Positions 1-8,509 of a stretch of 64,000 nucleotides of DNA are shown one piece after another. The notes beneath the pieces are model-generated. The model was not told the DNA's origin. It did not search any database and saw only the letters and a program-made list of their open reading frames with translations. Both the position numbers and the translations under genes were made by a program. The stretch comes from Roseateles violae. Lineage in GTDB: Bacteria > Pseudomonadota > Gammaproteobacteria > Burkholderiales > Burkholderiaceae_C. Each line of letters opens with the position of its first letter. The stretch's first letter is position 1. The stretch lies in contig NZ_JAUHHC010000001.1 in NCBI RefSeq assembly GCF_030410485.1, positions 434,001 to 498,000 of the forward strand. Reading direction: 5' to 3'.

Positions 1-1
1 C

Positions 2-358
2 GCGCTGGATCTCAGTGGCGCCGATGCCGTCGACTGCCGCACCGTCATCGGCGCGCAGCTGGAGGATTTCCTGCGCCGCCAGCCGGATCTTGTCATCGTC
101 GACGTGCGCGAGCCCTACGAACATGCGCTGCCGCTGCCGGCCCTGCTGGCCGCACGCGAGATGCAGGCCGTGCCGATGAGCTGCCTGGGCACCGCGGCGC
201 CGCAATGGCTGGCTTCAGGGAGGCCGCTGCTGTTCTTCTGCCGCAGCGGTGGCCGCAGCCGCCAGGCCGCGCAGACCCTGGCCGGCCTCGGCCACGAGCA
301 GAGCTGGACGCTGGCCGGCGGCCTGGCCCTGCTGCCCGATCCCGCCGGCCACGGCTGA
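2..358 (+). CDS. C-terminal rhodanese domain of a protein cut by the window edge (possibly MoeB/ThiF-rhodanese fusion)
   Basis: The frame is open from base 2 to the TGA at 356-358, so only the C-terminal 118 residues are present. They form a rhodanese domain: IVDVREPYEH is the usual strand-turn, and CRSGGRS is the six-residue active-site loop that starts with the persulfide cysteine. Rhodaneses carry sulfur as a cysteine persulfide. The CRSGxRS loop and C-terminal placement are typical of rhodanese tails on MoeB/ThiF-type adenylyltransferases, which serve molybdopterin or thiamine thiocarboxylate formation, but the adenylation domain is outside the window. It lies 4 bases before trhO, a second rhodanese. 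The domain is sure; the identity of the full protein is inference. Confidence 0.7.
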   Translation, partial: ALDLSGADAVDCRTVIGAQLEDFLRRQPDLVIVDVREPYEHALPLPALLAAREMQAVPMSCLGTAAPQWLASGRPLLFFCRSGGRSRQAAQTLAGLGHEQSWTLAGGLALLPDPAGHG

Positions 359-362
359 CCAG

Positions 363-1190
363 ATGTCCGGCCAGGTCCACAGCTCCTTCTACCGCTTCGT
401 CGCGCTGGCCGACCCGCAGCGCGTCGTCGAGCGGCTGCGCGAGCTGGTTCAGGACCAGGGCCTGGGCGGCAACATCCTGGTCGCGGCCGAGGGCATCAGC
501 GGCGCGATCGGCGGCCCGCCTGAAGTGCTCCACGCCTTCGAGGCGGCGCTGCAGAGCGACCCGGTCTTCCAGGGCGCCTTCGCCGGCATGGACTTCAAGC
601 ACAGCGCCTGCACAAGCAAGCCCTTCAGCCTGATCAAGGTTCATCTGAAGCCCGAGATCGTCGCCTTCGGCATCGAGGGCGTCAGCGGCCTGCCCGATGC
701 GGCGCGGCCGGACAGCCATGTGTCGCCGGCGCGCTGGCGCGAGCTGCTCGACGAGCCCGATGTCCTGGTGCTGGACAACCGCAACAGCTTCGAATACCGG
801 CTGGGCCATTTCCGCGCGGCGGTGGACCCTGAGGTACGCAACTTCCGCGACTTCCCCGCCTATGTGCAGGCTCATGCCGAGGACTGGAAGGCCCAGGGCA
901 AGCGCATCGCGATGTACTGCACCGGCGGCATCCGCTGCGAGAAGACGGCCGCCTGGATGCAGGAGCAGGGCCTGAGCGTCTACCAGCTCGAGGGCGGCAT
1001 CCTGAACTACTTCCGCGCGATGCCGGACGCGGAGCGCGACTGGCAGGGCGAATGCTTCGTCTTCGACAAGCGCATCGCGATCGACAGCCGGCTCGAGGAG
1101 ACCGCGACGACGGCCGAGCAGGTCTATGCCGACGAGCCGGACGGCGCCTGGCGCCTGGCGCGGGCCAAGCGGCTGGACCCGGGCGCATGA
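363..1190 (+). CDS. trhO: tRNA uridine(34) 5-hydroxylase, rhodanese-related TrhO/YceA (UPF0176)
   Basis: The 275-residue product starts at the ATG at 363, directly after the preceding stop. It has the YceA layout: an N-terminal acylphosphatase-like part (about residues 1-95) and a rhodanese domain whose active loop is CTGGIRC, with the likely catalytic cysteine at residue 186. TrhO hydroxylates uridine 34 of certain tRNAs in an oxygen-dependent reaction, the first step towards 5-methoxy- or carboxymethoxyuridine. Its stop overlaps the ATG of the next gene (ATGA), so the two are probably co-translated. Confidence 0.9.
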   Translation: MSGQVHSSFYRFVALADPQRVVERLRELVQDQGLGGNILVAAEGISGAIGGPPEVLHAFEAALQSDPVFQGAFAGMDFKHSACTSKPFSLIKVHLKPEIVAFGIEGVSGLPDAARPDSHVSPARWRELLDEPDVLVLDNRNSFEYRLGHFRAAVDPEVRNFRDFPAYVQAHAEDWKAQGKRIAMYCTGGIRCEKTAAWMQEQGLSVYQLEGGILNYFRAMPDAERDWQGECFVFDKRIAIDSRLEETATTAEQVYADEPDGAWRLARAKRLDPGA

Positions 1191-2128
1191 GGACGACGCT
1201 GCGGCCCTTTCTGCTGCTGTTGACCGCCCTGCTGAGCAGCACCGCCGCGCTGGGGCAGGAGCAGCAGCATGCCGGCGCGCCGACCATGCGCTGGATGGTG
1301 CAGGACATCCCGCCCGCCTTCAGCTACCCGACCGGGCGGCCGCCGCAGCGCGTCAGCGATCTGGGCAATGGCGAGGTCGACGGCTTTCTGCGCCTCTTGA
1401 TCGGCCAGATGCCGCAGTACCGCCACGAATTCGTCGAGGCCGGCCTGCCGCGCTTCGAGGCGCTGGTGCGCCAGGGTCAGGGCTTGTGCTCGCTGCTGCA
1501 TGTGCGCACGCCCGAGCGCCTGTCCTGGCTCTATTTCACCCATCTCTATCCGCCGCTGCTGTCGCGCCAGCTGCACGTCGTCGTGCGCAGCGACCGGCTG
1601 GCGCGCTTCGAGGTCGACGGCCAGGCGCTGCAGCTGTCGGAGCTGCTGCGCCGGCGCGACATGGTCGGCCTGCTGCCCAAGGACCGCGCCTTCGGGCCGC
1701 GCATCGACGCGCTCTTGCTGGCGCAGGGCGAGCGGGCGCCCAAGCGCGTGGTCGCCGGGCGCACGATGAACCTGCTGCCGATGCTGCGCGCCGGCCGCAT
1801 GGACTACACGCTCGAATACCCGGCGGTGCTGGCCGAGTTCCTGCACGGCGGCAGCGGGGGCGGCGGCAGTGGCGGCGATGCCGACCTGGTCGCGCTGCCG
1901 ATCGCCGAGGGCCGCAGCACGCCGGTGGCCACCGCCGCCTGCGGCCGCAACCCCGAAGGCCGCCGCGCGATCGAGGCGATCGACGCGGCCGTGCGCCGCC
2001 TGGCCCAGGACCCGCAGCGCGAGGCGCTGCTGCGCAGCTGGCGCGGCGATCAGCAGGACGAGCAGGACCGCCAACGCCTGCACCGCTACATGGACGAGCG
2101 CGCCCGCGGCGGCGCGCAGATCGAGTAA
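1187..2128 (+). CDS. Periplasmic solute-binding-protein-like protein (TIGR02285-type)
   Basis: A 313-residue protein with a clear signal peptide (MRTTLRPFLLLLTALLSSTAALG). The rest reads like the extracellular solute-binding family 3 fold, as in the TIGR02285 group of uncertain function: WMVQDIPPAF near the start, then a central segment about a reference state (LLPKDRAFGPRID, LPMLRAGRMDYTLEYP). A Gly/Ser-rich linker of about ten residues near residue 225 (GGSGGGGSGG) is unusual for this fold. No transporter genes are adjacent, so it may be a sensor or an orphan receptor. It is translationally coupled to trhO. Confidence 0.65.
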   Translation: MRTTLRPFLLLLTALLSSTAALGQEQQHAGAPTMRWMVQDIPPAFSYPTGRPPQRVSDLGNGEVDGFLRLLIGQMPQYRHEFVEAGLPRFEALVRQGQGLCSLLHVRTPERLSWLYFTHLYPPLLSRQLHVVVRSDRLARFEVDGQALQLSELLRRRDMVGLLPKDRAFGPRIDALLLAQGERAPKRVVAGRTMNLLPMLRAGRMDYTLEYPAVLAEFLHGGSGGGGSGGDADLVALPIAEGRSTPVATAACGRNPEGRRAIEAIDAAVRRLAQDPQREALLRSWRGDQQDEQDRQRLHRYMDERARGGAQIE

Positions 2129-2139
2129 GGAAGGCCGCG

Positions 2140-3060
2140 ATGAGCCGGCCGCCCAAGCTGGCGCAGCTGCCGATGCTGGACGGCGTCGGCGCCAGCGCCG
2201 TCGCCTGCCCGCCGGGCCCCTGGCCGCTGGCCCTGGACTTCCTCGCCGAGCGCCTGCCGCGCGTCGAGCGCCAGGACTGGCGGGCCCGCATGGCGCGCGG
2301 CGAGGTGCTCGACGCCGCCGGCCGGCCACTGGCGCCGGACACACCCTACCGCGCCAACACGCGGCTCTATTACTACCGGCTGCTGGCGCACGAGGACGCG
2401 ATCCCCTTCGAGGAACGCATCCTGTTCAGGGACGAGCTGCTGCTGGTCGCCGACAAGCCGCATTTCCTGCCGGTCACGCCCAAGGGCCGCTATGTGCAGC
2501 AGACCCTGCTGACGCGGCTGAAGAAGGCGACCGGTCTGGCGACGCTGACGCCGATCCACCGCATCGACCGCGAAACCGCCGGCCTGGTCCTGTTCAGCAT
2601 CCGCCCCGAGACGCGCGATGCCTACCAGTCGCTGTTCCGCGAGCGCGCCGTCGCCAAGGTCTACGAGGCGATCGCGCCCTACCGGCAAGATCTGGCCCTG
2701 CCGATGGTCTACCGCAGCCATCTGCGCGAGCGAGCGGGCGATGCCTTCATGCAGATGGAGGAGCTGTCCGGCGAGCCGCCGAACGCCGAGACGGCGATTG
2801 CCCTGCTGGAGCGGCTGCCGCAAGGCCTGGCCCGCTACGAACTGCGCCCGGCGACCGGCCAGAAGCACCAGCTGCGCGCGCAGCTGAGCGCGCTGGGACT
2901 GCCCATCGTCGGCGACCGCATCTATCCGACGCTGCAGCCGGAGCAGGCGGTGCCGGACTACCGGCGCCCGCTGCAGCTGCTGGCCAGGGAGATCGGGTTT
3001 GTCGATCCCTGCAGCGGGGAGCGGCGGCGCTTCGAGAGTGGCTTGCGGCTGGGCTGCTAG
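2140..3060 (+). CDS. RluA-family pseudouridine synthase
   Basis: A 306-residue enzyme that isomerises uridine to pseudouridine in rRNA or tRNA. The family motif HRIDRETAG is present, with the catalytic aspartate at residue 143. The C-terminal TGQKHQLRAQL segment matches the RluA motif that helps bind RNA. There is no obvious S4 domain; the N-terminal 90 residues are a linker-like region found in the 'pseudouridylate synthase' subgroup that targets 23S rRNA or tRNA position 32. The ATG at 2140 has a good ribosome binding site (AAGGAAG). The exact substrate cannot be read from sequence. Confidence 0.9.
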   Translation: MSRPPKLAQLPMLDGVGASAVACPPGPWPLALDFLAERLPRVERQDWRARMARGEVLDAAGRPLAPDTPYRANTRLYYYRLLAHEDAIPFEERILFRDELLLVADKPHFLPVTPKGRYVQQTLLTRLKKATGLATLTPIHRIDRETAGLVLFSIRPETRDAYQSLFRERAVAKVYEAIAPYRQDLALPMVYRSHLRERAGDAFMQMEELSGEPPNAETAIALLERLPQGLARYELRPATGQKHQLRAQLSALGLPIVGDRIYPTLQPEQAVPDYRRPLQLLAREIGFVDPCSGERRRFESGLRLGC

Positions 3061-3158
3061 CGATCGGCATCGACGTCGTGCTTTGCCCCGGCCTGGCATT
3101 CACAGATGTCGCTGCCAACGTGATACTTGCGCGGACATCCACTGCCAGCGCTCAGCCC

Positions 3159-3602
3159 ATGCGAATTCGCCCCGCCGTCTCCGCCGATTTGCGTGCCATG
3201 TTCGAAATCCGGACCAGCGTACGGGAGAACGAGATTTCGCTGGAGGAGCTGGCCACCCAGGGCATCACGCCGCAGACCCTGCCCGACATGCTCGACGAAC
3301 GCGCGCGCGCCTGGGTGGTCGATGAGGAGGGCCAGGTGATTGCCTTTGTGCTCGCAAGCTCCGTCGAGGCGCGCATCGTGGCCATGTTCGTGCGCCCCGG
3401 CCACGAGCGCCGCGGTCTGGGCCGCAGGCTGATGCAGGAGGCCGAGGGATGGCTCTTCGCCGAAGGCTGCAAGGAAATCTGGCTGGTGACGGACGACGAC
3501 GAAAACATCCGCGCGAACGGTTTCTACCGCCACCTCGGCTGGACGATCGACGACACTGTCGACGGGCCGCTGCGATTCATCAAGCGCGCGCCGGCTTGTT
3601 GA
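3159..3602 (+). CDS. GNAT family N-acetyltransferase
   Basis: A 147-residue single-domain GNAT protein. The start MRIRPAVSADL is typical of the family, and the acetyl-CoA pyrophosphate loop is visible as VRPGHERRGLGRRLMQEAE (R/Q-x-x-G-x-G/A). The end ANGFYRHLGW is the usual C-terminal strand pair. The ATG at 3159 was chosen; an in-frame GTG at 3120 would add 13 residues that do not look like GNAT. Substrate unknown. It stands alone downstream of the pseudouridine synthase. Confidence 0.85.
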   Translation: MRIRPAVSADLRAMFEIRTSVRENEISLEELATQGITPQTLPDMLDERARAWVVDEEGQVIAFVLASSVEARIVAMFVRPGHERRGLGRRLMQEAEGWLFAEGCKEIWLVTDDDENIRANGFYRHLGWTIDDTVDGPLRFIKRAPAC

Positions 3603-3709
3603 ACCGCCTCTTCCGGCCGGCGGGCATGCCCTTGCAGGACGTCGATGGCAGCAGCCGCCCGAGCGGCGTATCGTGGCGAACCGGGCACCACCGCCCAAGG
3701 AGGGTTGCC

Positions 3710-4540
3710 ATGCACACCCTGGTCATCATCGAGCGCTCCTCCGACATGCTGGACCTCCGGGATCCCGGCACCAAGCTCGTGCTGCCGCCCTTCATGGGCA
3801 ATCCCGGCTACCGGCTCGACATCTGGGGCGAGGGTTTCCCGGATGCGGCGATGGTGGCGGGCGGCAACGGCGGCCTGCTCGGCGCGGTGGCCCTGGCATC
3901 GGCCTCGCGCACGCACCGCCGCATCTACGAGTTTGCCGAGCAATGCCTGGACGAGGATCGCCTCGTCGATGTCGTGAAGATCCAGATCCTCTTCATGTTT
4001 CATCGCTCGCACCGGCGCAATGTGCGGGCCATCGTGAAGGCGATCCGGCTGCTCAACAACGATGCGCGCTGGCGCAAATTGCCCGACCGCTACCGGCGAG
4101 CCTTGCGCGCCTGCCGCATCGTGCTGATGTCCTGCGAAAGCGGCATCGAGATGAATCCCGCCGATGCCACGCGCTACCGCTCCTTCGCCAATCAGTTCCA
4201 TGACCTGCGCATCGCCAGCGCGGTGACCTTCCGCCTCGAGCAGAAGCCCCCGCCGGCCCGGCCACCGCAGTTCTGGGATCCCTTCATCTACACCTTCAGC
4301 ACCGGCGATTTCATCCACGGCGGCACGCGGCTGCATCCGAACCACGTCAGCTTCGTCAGCTTCACGAACACCGGCGTGCTGGGCCAGGGTGACGACGAGC
4401 ATGTCGATACGATTCCCGGGCAGACCAGCGCCGAAACGCCGGCAGCCGGCAAGGTGCATAAATACGAAGGGGCCAACTACGTCGGCAGCCTCGACGTAGC
4501 GGCCGGCGCCGACTACGACGCCACCAGCGACGCCTTCTGA
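3710..4540 (+). CDS. Hypothetical protein, unknown function
   Basis: A 276-residue protein I do not recognise. A strong ribosome binding site (AAGGAGGG, 3698-3705) supports the ATG at 3710. There is no signal peptide or membrane segment. The middle is Arg-rich and helical (FHRSHRRNVRAIVKAIRLLNN), and the C-terminal third is polar and Asp/Ser/Thr-rich, with HGGTRLHPNHVSFVSFTNTGV as the most conserved-looking stretch. The coding pattern is typical of the genome. Confidence 0.6.
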   Translation: MHTLVIIERSSDMLDLRDPGTKLVLPPFMGNPGYRLDIWGEGFPDAAMVAGGNGGLLGAVALASASRTHRRIYEFAEQCLDEDRLVDVVKIQILFMFHRSHRRNVRAIVKAIRLLNNDARWRKLPDRYRRALRACRIVLMSCESGIEMNPADATRYRSFANQFHDLRIASAVTFRLEQKPPPARPPQFWDPFIYTFSTGDFIHGGTRLHPNHVSFVSFTNTGVLGQGDDEHVDTIPGQTSAETPAAGKVHKYEGANYVGSLDVAAGADYDATSDAF

Positions 4541-4572
4541 AGCCCGGGCCGATCGCGCCTGTGGTGGACGCT

Positions 4573-5067
4573 CTACAAGGACGGACGCCTGAACTCGTTC
4601 TCAATCCATGCGCTTGCGCTGGCCTCGTTGAGCCGGAAGCCGGCCGGCACGCGAACCTGGGCCAGTTGCGCGTCCTGTTCGTCCCGGGCGCTCAGGAGCG
4701 CATAGGGATTGTCCTCGTCGGGCACGACGTCCAACAGGACCCTGATGCGGCCCGCGGCCGTGTCCACTGCGAGGCTCTTGTGCAGCTGTGCATGCAGTTG
4801 CTGCTCATGCCGACGCAGCACCTCGGAGGCCGTCTTCACCAGGGTGTGAAAGGCCGCGGCATCCAGCGGCTTGGGGTTCTTCTTGTCACGCCCCATGGTC
4901 CACGGCCCCACCAGGGCCGGTTCGGCCTCGCCGGCCAGGGTCATGGCCACGGCCCAGCCCTCATCGTCCTCGTTCTTGATGACCCGGGCCGTCCAGCGCT
5001 CATCGCGCCACAGGCGTGGCTCCTGAATGGCGGTTGCTTCTTCGTCCGAAAAATCTGCTGTGTTCAT
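4573..5067 (-). CDS. Hypothetical protein, unknown function
   Basis: A cytosolic, acidic protein of 164 residues from the ATG at 5067 (MNTADFSDEEATAIQEPRLW). A longer frame to 5160 would run into the upstream hydratase gene and adds a Pro/Cys-rich leader that does not look real. The gene follows the hydratase by 28 bases on the same strand and may be the last gene of the sox-side transcript. It is rich in Trp and acidic residues (NEDDEGWAVAMTLAGEAEP). No family recognised. Confidence 0.6.
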   Translation of the reverse strand: MNTADFSDEEATAIQEPRLWRDERWTARVIKNEDDEGWAVAMTLAGEAEPALVGPWTMGRDKKNPKPLDAAAFHTLVKTASEVLRRHEQQLHAQLHKSLAVDTAAGRIRVLLDVVPDEDNPYALLSARDEQDAQLAQVRVPAGFRLNEASASAWIENEFRRPSL

Positions 5068-5095
5068 GCGCTCGAAGACCAGGTTGGAGACCTGG

Positions 5096-5917
5096 CTAGG
5101 CGGCGATGGCGGCGGCGCGTCCGGCCTGCACACGCACCTCGCCGAAACCGGCAAAGACATGGCGCGATTGCTGGCCGATGCGAATGTCGTGCACGCCGGT
5201 GATCATGCCGGTCGAAATCACATCGCCGGCCCTCAGGATCTCGCCCTGCTGGGCTCGCTTGTTCAATGTGAATGCCAGCGCGCCCAGGGGCCCGGCCTTG
5301 ATCGCGCTCTTGCCGCGACCGACCGATTTACCATCGATGAAGGTCTCGACCTCGATCGCTTCCAGCTGCTGCCAGTTCTCGATGGCAGGACCGACGACGA
5401 CGCCCCAGTTGTTGCCAAAGTCCGAGATGACGGCGCCGGGGCCTAGGTCGTTCAGGGTGGCCAGCGGACTGCTGGCGACCTCGACACCGATATGCATGGA
5501 ACGCACCAGCGGGATGACGGAATCGGCCGTCCAGTCGCTCTTGCCCGCCGGCGAGTCGGCCGCGACGACGATGACCACTTCGGCCTCGACGGCCGCAAAC
5601 CCACCGTCGAATACCGGGCAGTGCGCGATCTCATCGTTCTGGAGCTGATGGACATTGCGGGCGAAGGCCGGGCCGATCAGGCGCTCCTCGGGAAACTGCG
5701 CCGAGAAGGCAGGCGCCACGCGTGCGACCTTCCAGCCCTTGATGGCGTCGGGCCAGGCGGCAATCGCGGCCGCCTGCACCTGGTAGGCGGTCTCGAGGTT
5801 GGCCGGTGGTGTTCCGGGATAGCGGTCGAGCGACCGTCCCGCGGCGCGAGCCTCGGTGAATCCTTTGGCGATTTCCTCCGGGCTCGTGACGTCCAAACTG
5901 CGCTGATCGGGCTGCAA
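5096..5917 (-). CDS. 2-keto-4-pentenoate hydratase (fumarylacetoacetase-like fold)
   Basis: A 273-residue protein of the MhpD-type hydratase family, which adds water to 2-hydroxypenta-2,4-dienoate in meta-cleavage pathways, using a divalent metal. The FAH-like core shows the acidic metal-binding pattern VEAEVVIVV and the later segment SDFGNNWGVVVGP. The start is a TTG at 5917 with an ideally placed GGAGG; no in-frame ATG fits. It lies 100 bases after soxB on the same strand, an unexpected companion for a sulfur oxidation cluster, and no other ring-cleavage pathway gene is adjacent. Confidence 0.8.
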   Translation of the reverse strand: MQPDQRSLDVTSPEEIAKGFTEARAAGRSLDRYPGTPPANLETAYQVQAAAIAAWPDAIKGWKVARVAPAFSAQFPEERLIGPAFARNVHQLQNDEIAHCPVFDGGFAAVEAEVVIVVAADSPAGKSDWTADSVIPLVRSMHIGVEVASSPLATLNDLGPGAVISDFGNNWGVVVGPAIENWQQLEAIEVETFIDGKSVGRGKSAIKAGPLGALAFTLNKRAQQGEILRAGDVISTGMITGVHDIRIGQQSRHVFAGFGEVRVQAGRAAAIAA

Positions 5918-6017
5918 GCTTCATCCTCCGTGCAAACTGGCCTCATGGCGAAGGGCCCATTCTCCGCGAAGTGCTCGATCCCCCGCCGAGGCCGGCGCGC
6001 GCAGAGCAGCGTTCGAC

Positions 6018-7748
6018 CTAGGCCATGCCCGGATTGCCTTGCGCGCCGACGAGCTTGGGCGTGTTGATGCGGCGCGGCTTGAGCTTGGCGCCCTGCTGGC
6101 TCTTCAGCCAGCCCTCGACCAGGTCCCACACCGGCTTGCTGCCGCTCCTGGCCGCTTCCTCGGCGACCGGCGCCCAGCCGGCGACCTTGTAGCTCTTGCC
6201 CGCCTCGATGGGCTTGCCGCCCAGGCGCATATCGCTGATGCGAGCGCCCATCTTGGCCCCCGGCGTGCAGGTGTAGCTCAGGCCGCCGACGCGCACCATG
6301 TCGCCGCCCTGCTGGTAATAGGGGTCGGGATTGAAGAGGTTGTCGGCCACGTCCTCGAGCACGGTCTTGATCGTCTCGCCGCTCATCTCGCTGACGGTGG
6401 TGTGCGGGTAGGTGATCGCCGTCTGGTCCATCAGCAACTCGCGTGTGATCGTCTGGCCCGGCAAGAGGCTGGTGCCCCAGCGGAAGCCCGGCGAGAAGGC
6501 GATCTCGGCGCCCTGCACGTCCATCAAGGCGTCGCAGAGCAGCTGGTCCCAGCTGCCATTGAAATTGCCGCGGCGATAGAGCAGGCCCTCGGTGACGGCC
6601 AGCGGCTCGTTCAGCTTGGCGAGATAGGGGGCGCGCACCTTGCTGATCAGCTCGGCCATCGCCGCATCGGCGGGCAGCAGATTGGCGAACACCGGCAGCA
6701 GCTTGTACCGGATCTCGGCGGCGCGGCCGTTCTTCACCTGCACATCGAGCACGCCCAGGAACTTGCCGTTGCTGCCGGCATTGGTCACCAGGGTCTGGCC
6801 GCCGCGGTTCCTCACCGTGACCGGCACCGGCACGCCGTCATGCGTGTGGCCGCCGAGGATGGCGTCAAGACCCGACACCTTGCTGGCCAGCTTCAGGTCC
6901 ACATCCATGCCGTTGTGGCTCAAGAGCACGACCACTTGCGCGCCCTTGGCCCGGACCGCGTCGATCACCTGCTGCAGCTCCTGCTCGCGGATGCCGAAGC
7001 TCCAGTCGGCGACCAGATAGCGCGGGTTGGCGATCGGCGTGTAGGGGAAGGCCTGGCCGATGATGGCCACCGGCACGCCGTTGATTTCCTTCAAGGTGTA
7101 GGGCGCGAACACCTCGTCGCCGAAGTCATTGGTCTTGACGTTGTGGGCGACGAATTCGATCCTGCCCTTGAAGTCGTTGTCGACGATCTGCTTGACCCGC
7201 TCCTGGCCATAGGTGAACTCCCAGTGGCCGGTCATCACGTCGACGCCCAGCAGCTTGCAGGCCTCGACCATGTCCTGCGCGTTGGTCCACAGCGCGGTGG
7301 CCGAGCCCTGCCAGGTGTCGCCGCCGTCCAGCAGCAGCGCGCCGGGGCGGCTGGCCTTCAGGCGCTTGACCAGGGTGGCCAGATGGGCGAAGCCGCCGAC
7401 CTTGCCATAGCGGCGCGCGGCGCGCTCGAAATCCAGATAGGTGAAGGCGTGCGCCTCGGCCGTGCCGGGCCGCAGGCCGGCCGCCTTCAGCAGATGTTCG
7501 CCGACCAGATGCGGCAGACGGCCCTTCTGATCGTCGAAGCCCAGATTGACGCTGGGCTCGCGGAAATGGATGGGCAGCAGCTGCGCATGGCAGTCGGTCA
7601 TGTGCAAGAGCGAGACGGCGCCGGCACCCTTGAACGGTGGGGCGAGCTCATAGGGGTCCGCTGCGGCCGCATGCGCGGCGCGGGCATTGAAGCCGGCCAC
7701 CGAGGCGGCGCCGAGCAGCTGGACGAATTCGCGTTTGCTGAGGTTCAT
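6018..7748 (-). CDS. soxB: Thiosulfohydrolase SoxB
   Basis: This 576-residue periplasmic enzyme hydrolyses the sulfone group of S-sulfonated SoxY and releases sulfate. It is a dimanganese 5'-nucleotidase relative: the metallophosphatase part shows HMTDCHAQL, LLDGGDTWQGS, MTGHWEFTYG and GGHTHDGV, and the C-terminal nucleotidase domain follows from about residue 380. The N-terminus SKREFVQLLGAASVAG is a Tat-type signal with Lys-Arg in place of Arg-Arg, as expected for a protein exported folded with metal. It is the last sox gene of the cluster. Confidence 0.95.
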   Translation of the reverse strand: MNLSKREFVQLLGAASVAGFNARAAHAAAADPYELAPPFKGAGAVSLLHMTDCHAQLLPIHFREPSVNLGFDDQKGRLPHLVGEHLLKAAGLRPGTAEAHAFTYLDFERAARRYGKVGGFAHLATLVKRLKASRPGALLLDGGDTWQGSATALWTNAQDMVEACKLLGVDVMTGHWEFTYGQERVKQIVDNDFKGRIEFVAHNVKTNDFGDEVFAPYTLKEINGVPVAIIGQAFPYTPIANPRYLVADWSFGIREQELQQVIDAVRAKGAQVVVLLSHNGMDVDLKLASKVSGLDAILGGHTHDGVPVPVTVRNRGGQTLVTNAGSNGKFLGVLDVQVKNGRAAEIRYKLLPVFANLLPADAAMAELISKVRAPYLAKLNEPLAVTEGLLYRRGNFNGSWDQLLCDALMDVQGAEIAFSPGFRWGTSLLPGQTITRELLMDQTAITYPHTTVSEMSGETIKTVLEDVADNLFNPDPYYQQGGDMVRVGGLSYTCTPGAKMGARISDMRLGGKPIEAGKSYKVAGWAPVAEEAARSGSKPVWDLVEGWLKSQQGAKLKPRRINTPKLVGAQGNPGMA

Positions 7749-7842
7749 GATGAGACTGCTCCATCGGGAATGCGGCAGCGCCAGAACCCGGCAAGGCGCA
7801 GGGTTCCGGCTTCGCCGGCCGGCGGCGCCGCTGAATGCGGGA

Positions 7843-8496
7843 TTACTGGTTAACGGGCGACTTCGGGTCGAGCAGCAGCGCCATCAGGTCGCGAATCTGC
7901 CCTTCGTTGAGCACGCCCGCATGGCCGAAGCGCGGCATGCCGGAGCAGGCGTTGTAGGCCTTGGCGTTCCACAGCTTGCCCCAGGTGTACTTGACGATGG
8001 CCTCGCTCTCCGGCGCGGCCGGATTGGCGACGCCGCGGATCTTGCCGTACTGGTAGAGGCTGGGACCGATGGTGCCGAAGCTGATCTCGGCCTTGCTGAT
8101 CTGGTGGCAGTTGTAGCAGTTGCCGCCGCTGGGGGCGCCGGCGGCGTCGGTCCAGGTCATGCCGCGGCCGTTCTGCGCCAGCTTCTCGCCTTCCTTCCAG
8201 TCACCGAGGTACTTGCCGTCGCTGGGCCACTTGACCGTGGCCAGCTGGGCCGCCTCGATCTTCTGCGCGACCTCGGCCGGCGGCGGCGTCTCGCTGGAGC
8301 AGGCCTTCTGCGCGGCGTCCTGCTCGATGCGGTCCAGCTTGGCGATGCCCTGCTCGCGGAAGGAGCTCTTCACCATCGCCAGCGCCGCGGCTTCCGCCTC
8401 GGCCTCGCTGGGGCCGCTGCTGGCCATGCCGGCGCAGCCGGCGATCAGGACGGTGGCGGCAATGCCGCCGATCAGCACATGGTTCTTCTTCATCAT
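7843..8496 (-). CDS. soxX: Cytochrome c subunit SoxX, probable lipoprotein
   Basis: The monoheme partner of SoxA, 217 residues, longer than the roughly 110-150 of classical SoxX because of an inserted N-terminal region (about residues 25-100). The heme c site is CYNCH (127-131) and the likely distal ligand is Met187 in CSGMPRFG. The leader ends in LIAG-C21, a good lipobox, so it may be membrane-anchored where most SoxX are soluble. SoxAX couples thiosulfate to the SoxY cysteine and passes on the electrons. It sits 13 bases after soxA. Confidence 0.92.
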   Translation of the reverse strand: MMKKNHVLIGGIAATVLIAGCAGMASSGPSEAEAEAAALAMVKSSFREQGIAKLDRIEQDAAQKACSSETPPPAEVAQKIEAAQLATVKWPSDGKYLGDWKEGEKLAQNGRGMTWTDAAGAPSGGNCYNCHQISKAEISFGTIGPSLYQYGKIRGVANPAAPESEAIVKYTWGKLWNAKAYNACSGMPRFGHAGVLNEGQIRDLMALLLDPKSPVNQ

Positions 8497-8509
8497 CGCT
8501 CGCCCCTCT

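Noticed and set aside
6039..7853. A 604-codon plus-strand frame antisense to soxB
   Set aside because: soxB on the minus strand is unambiguous; the antisense frame mirrors its codon bias.
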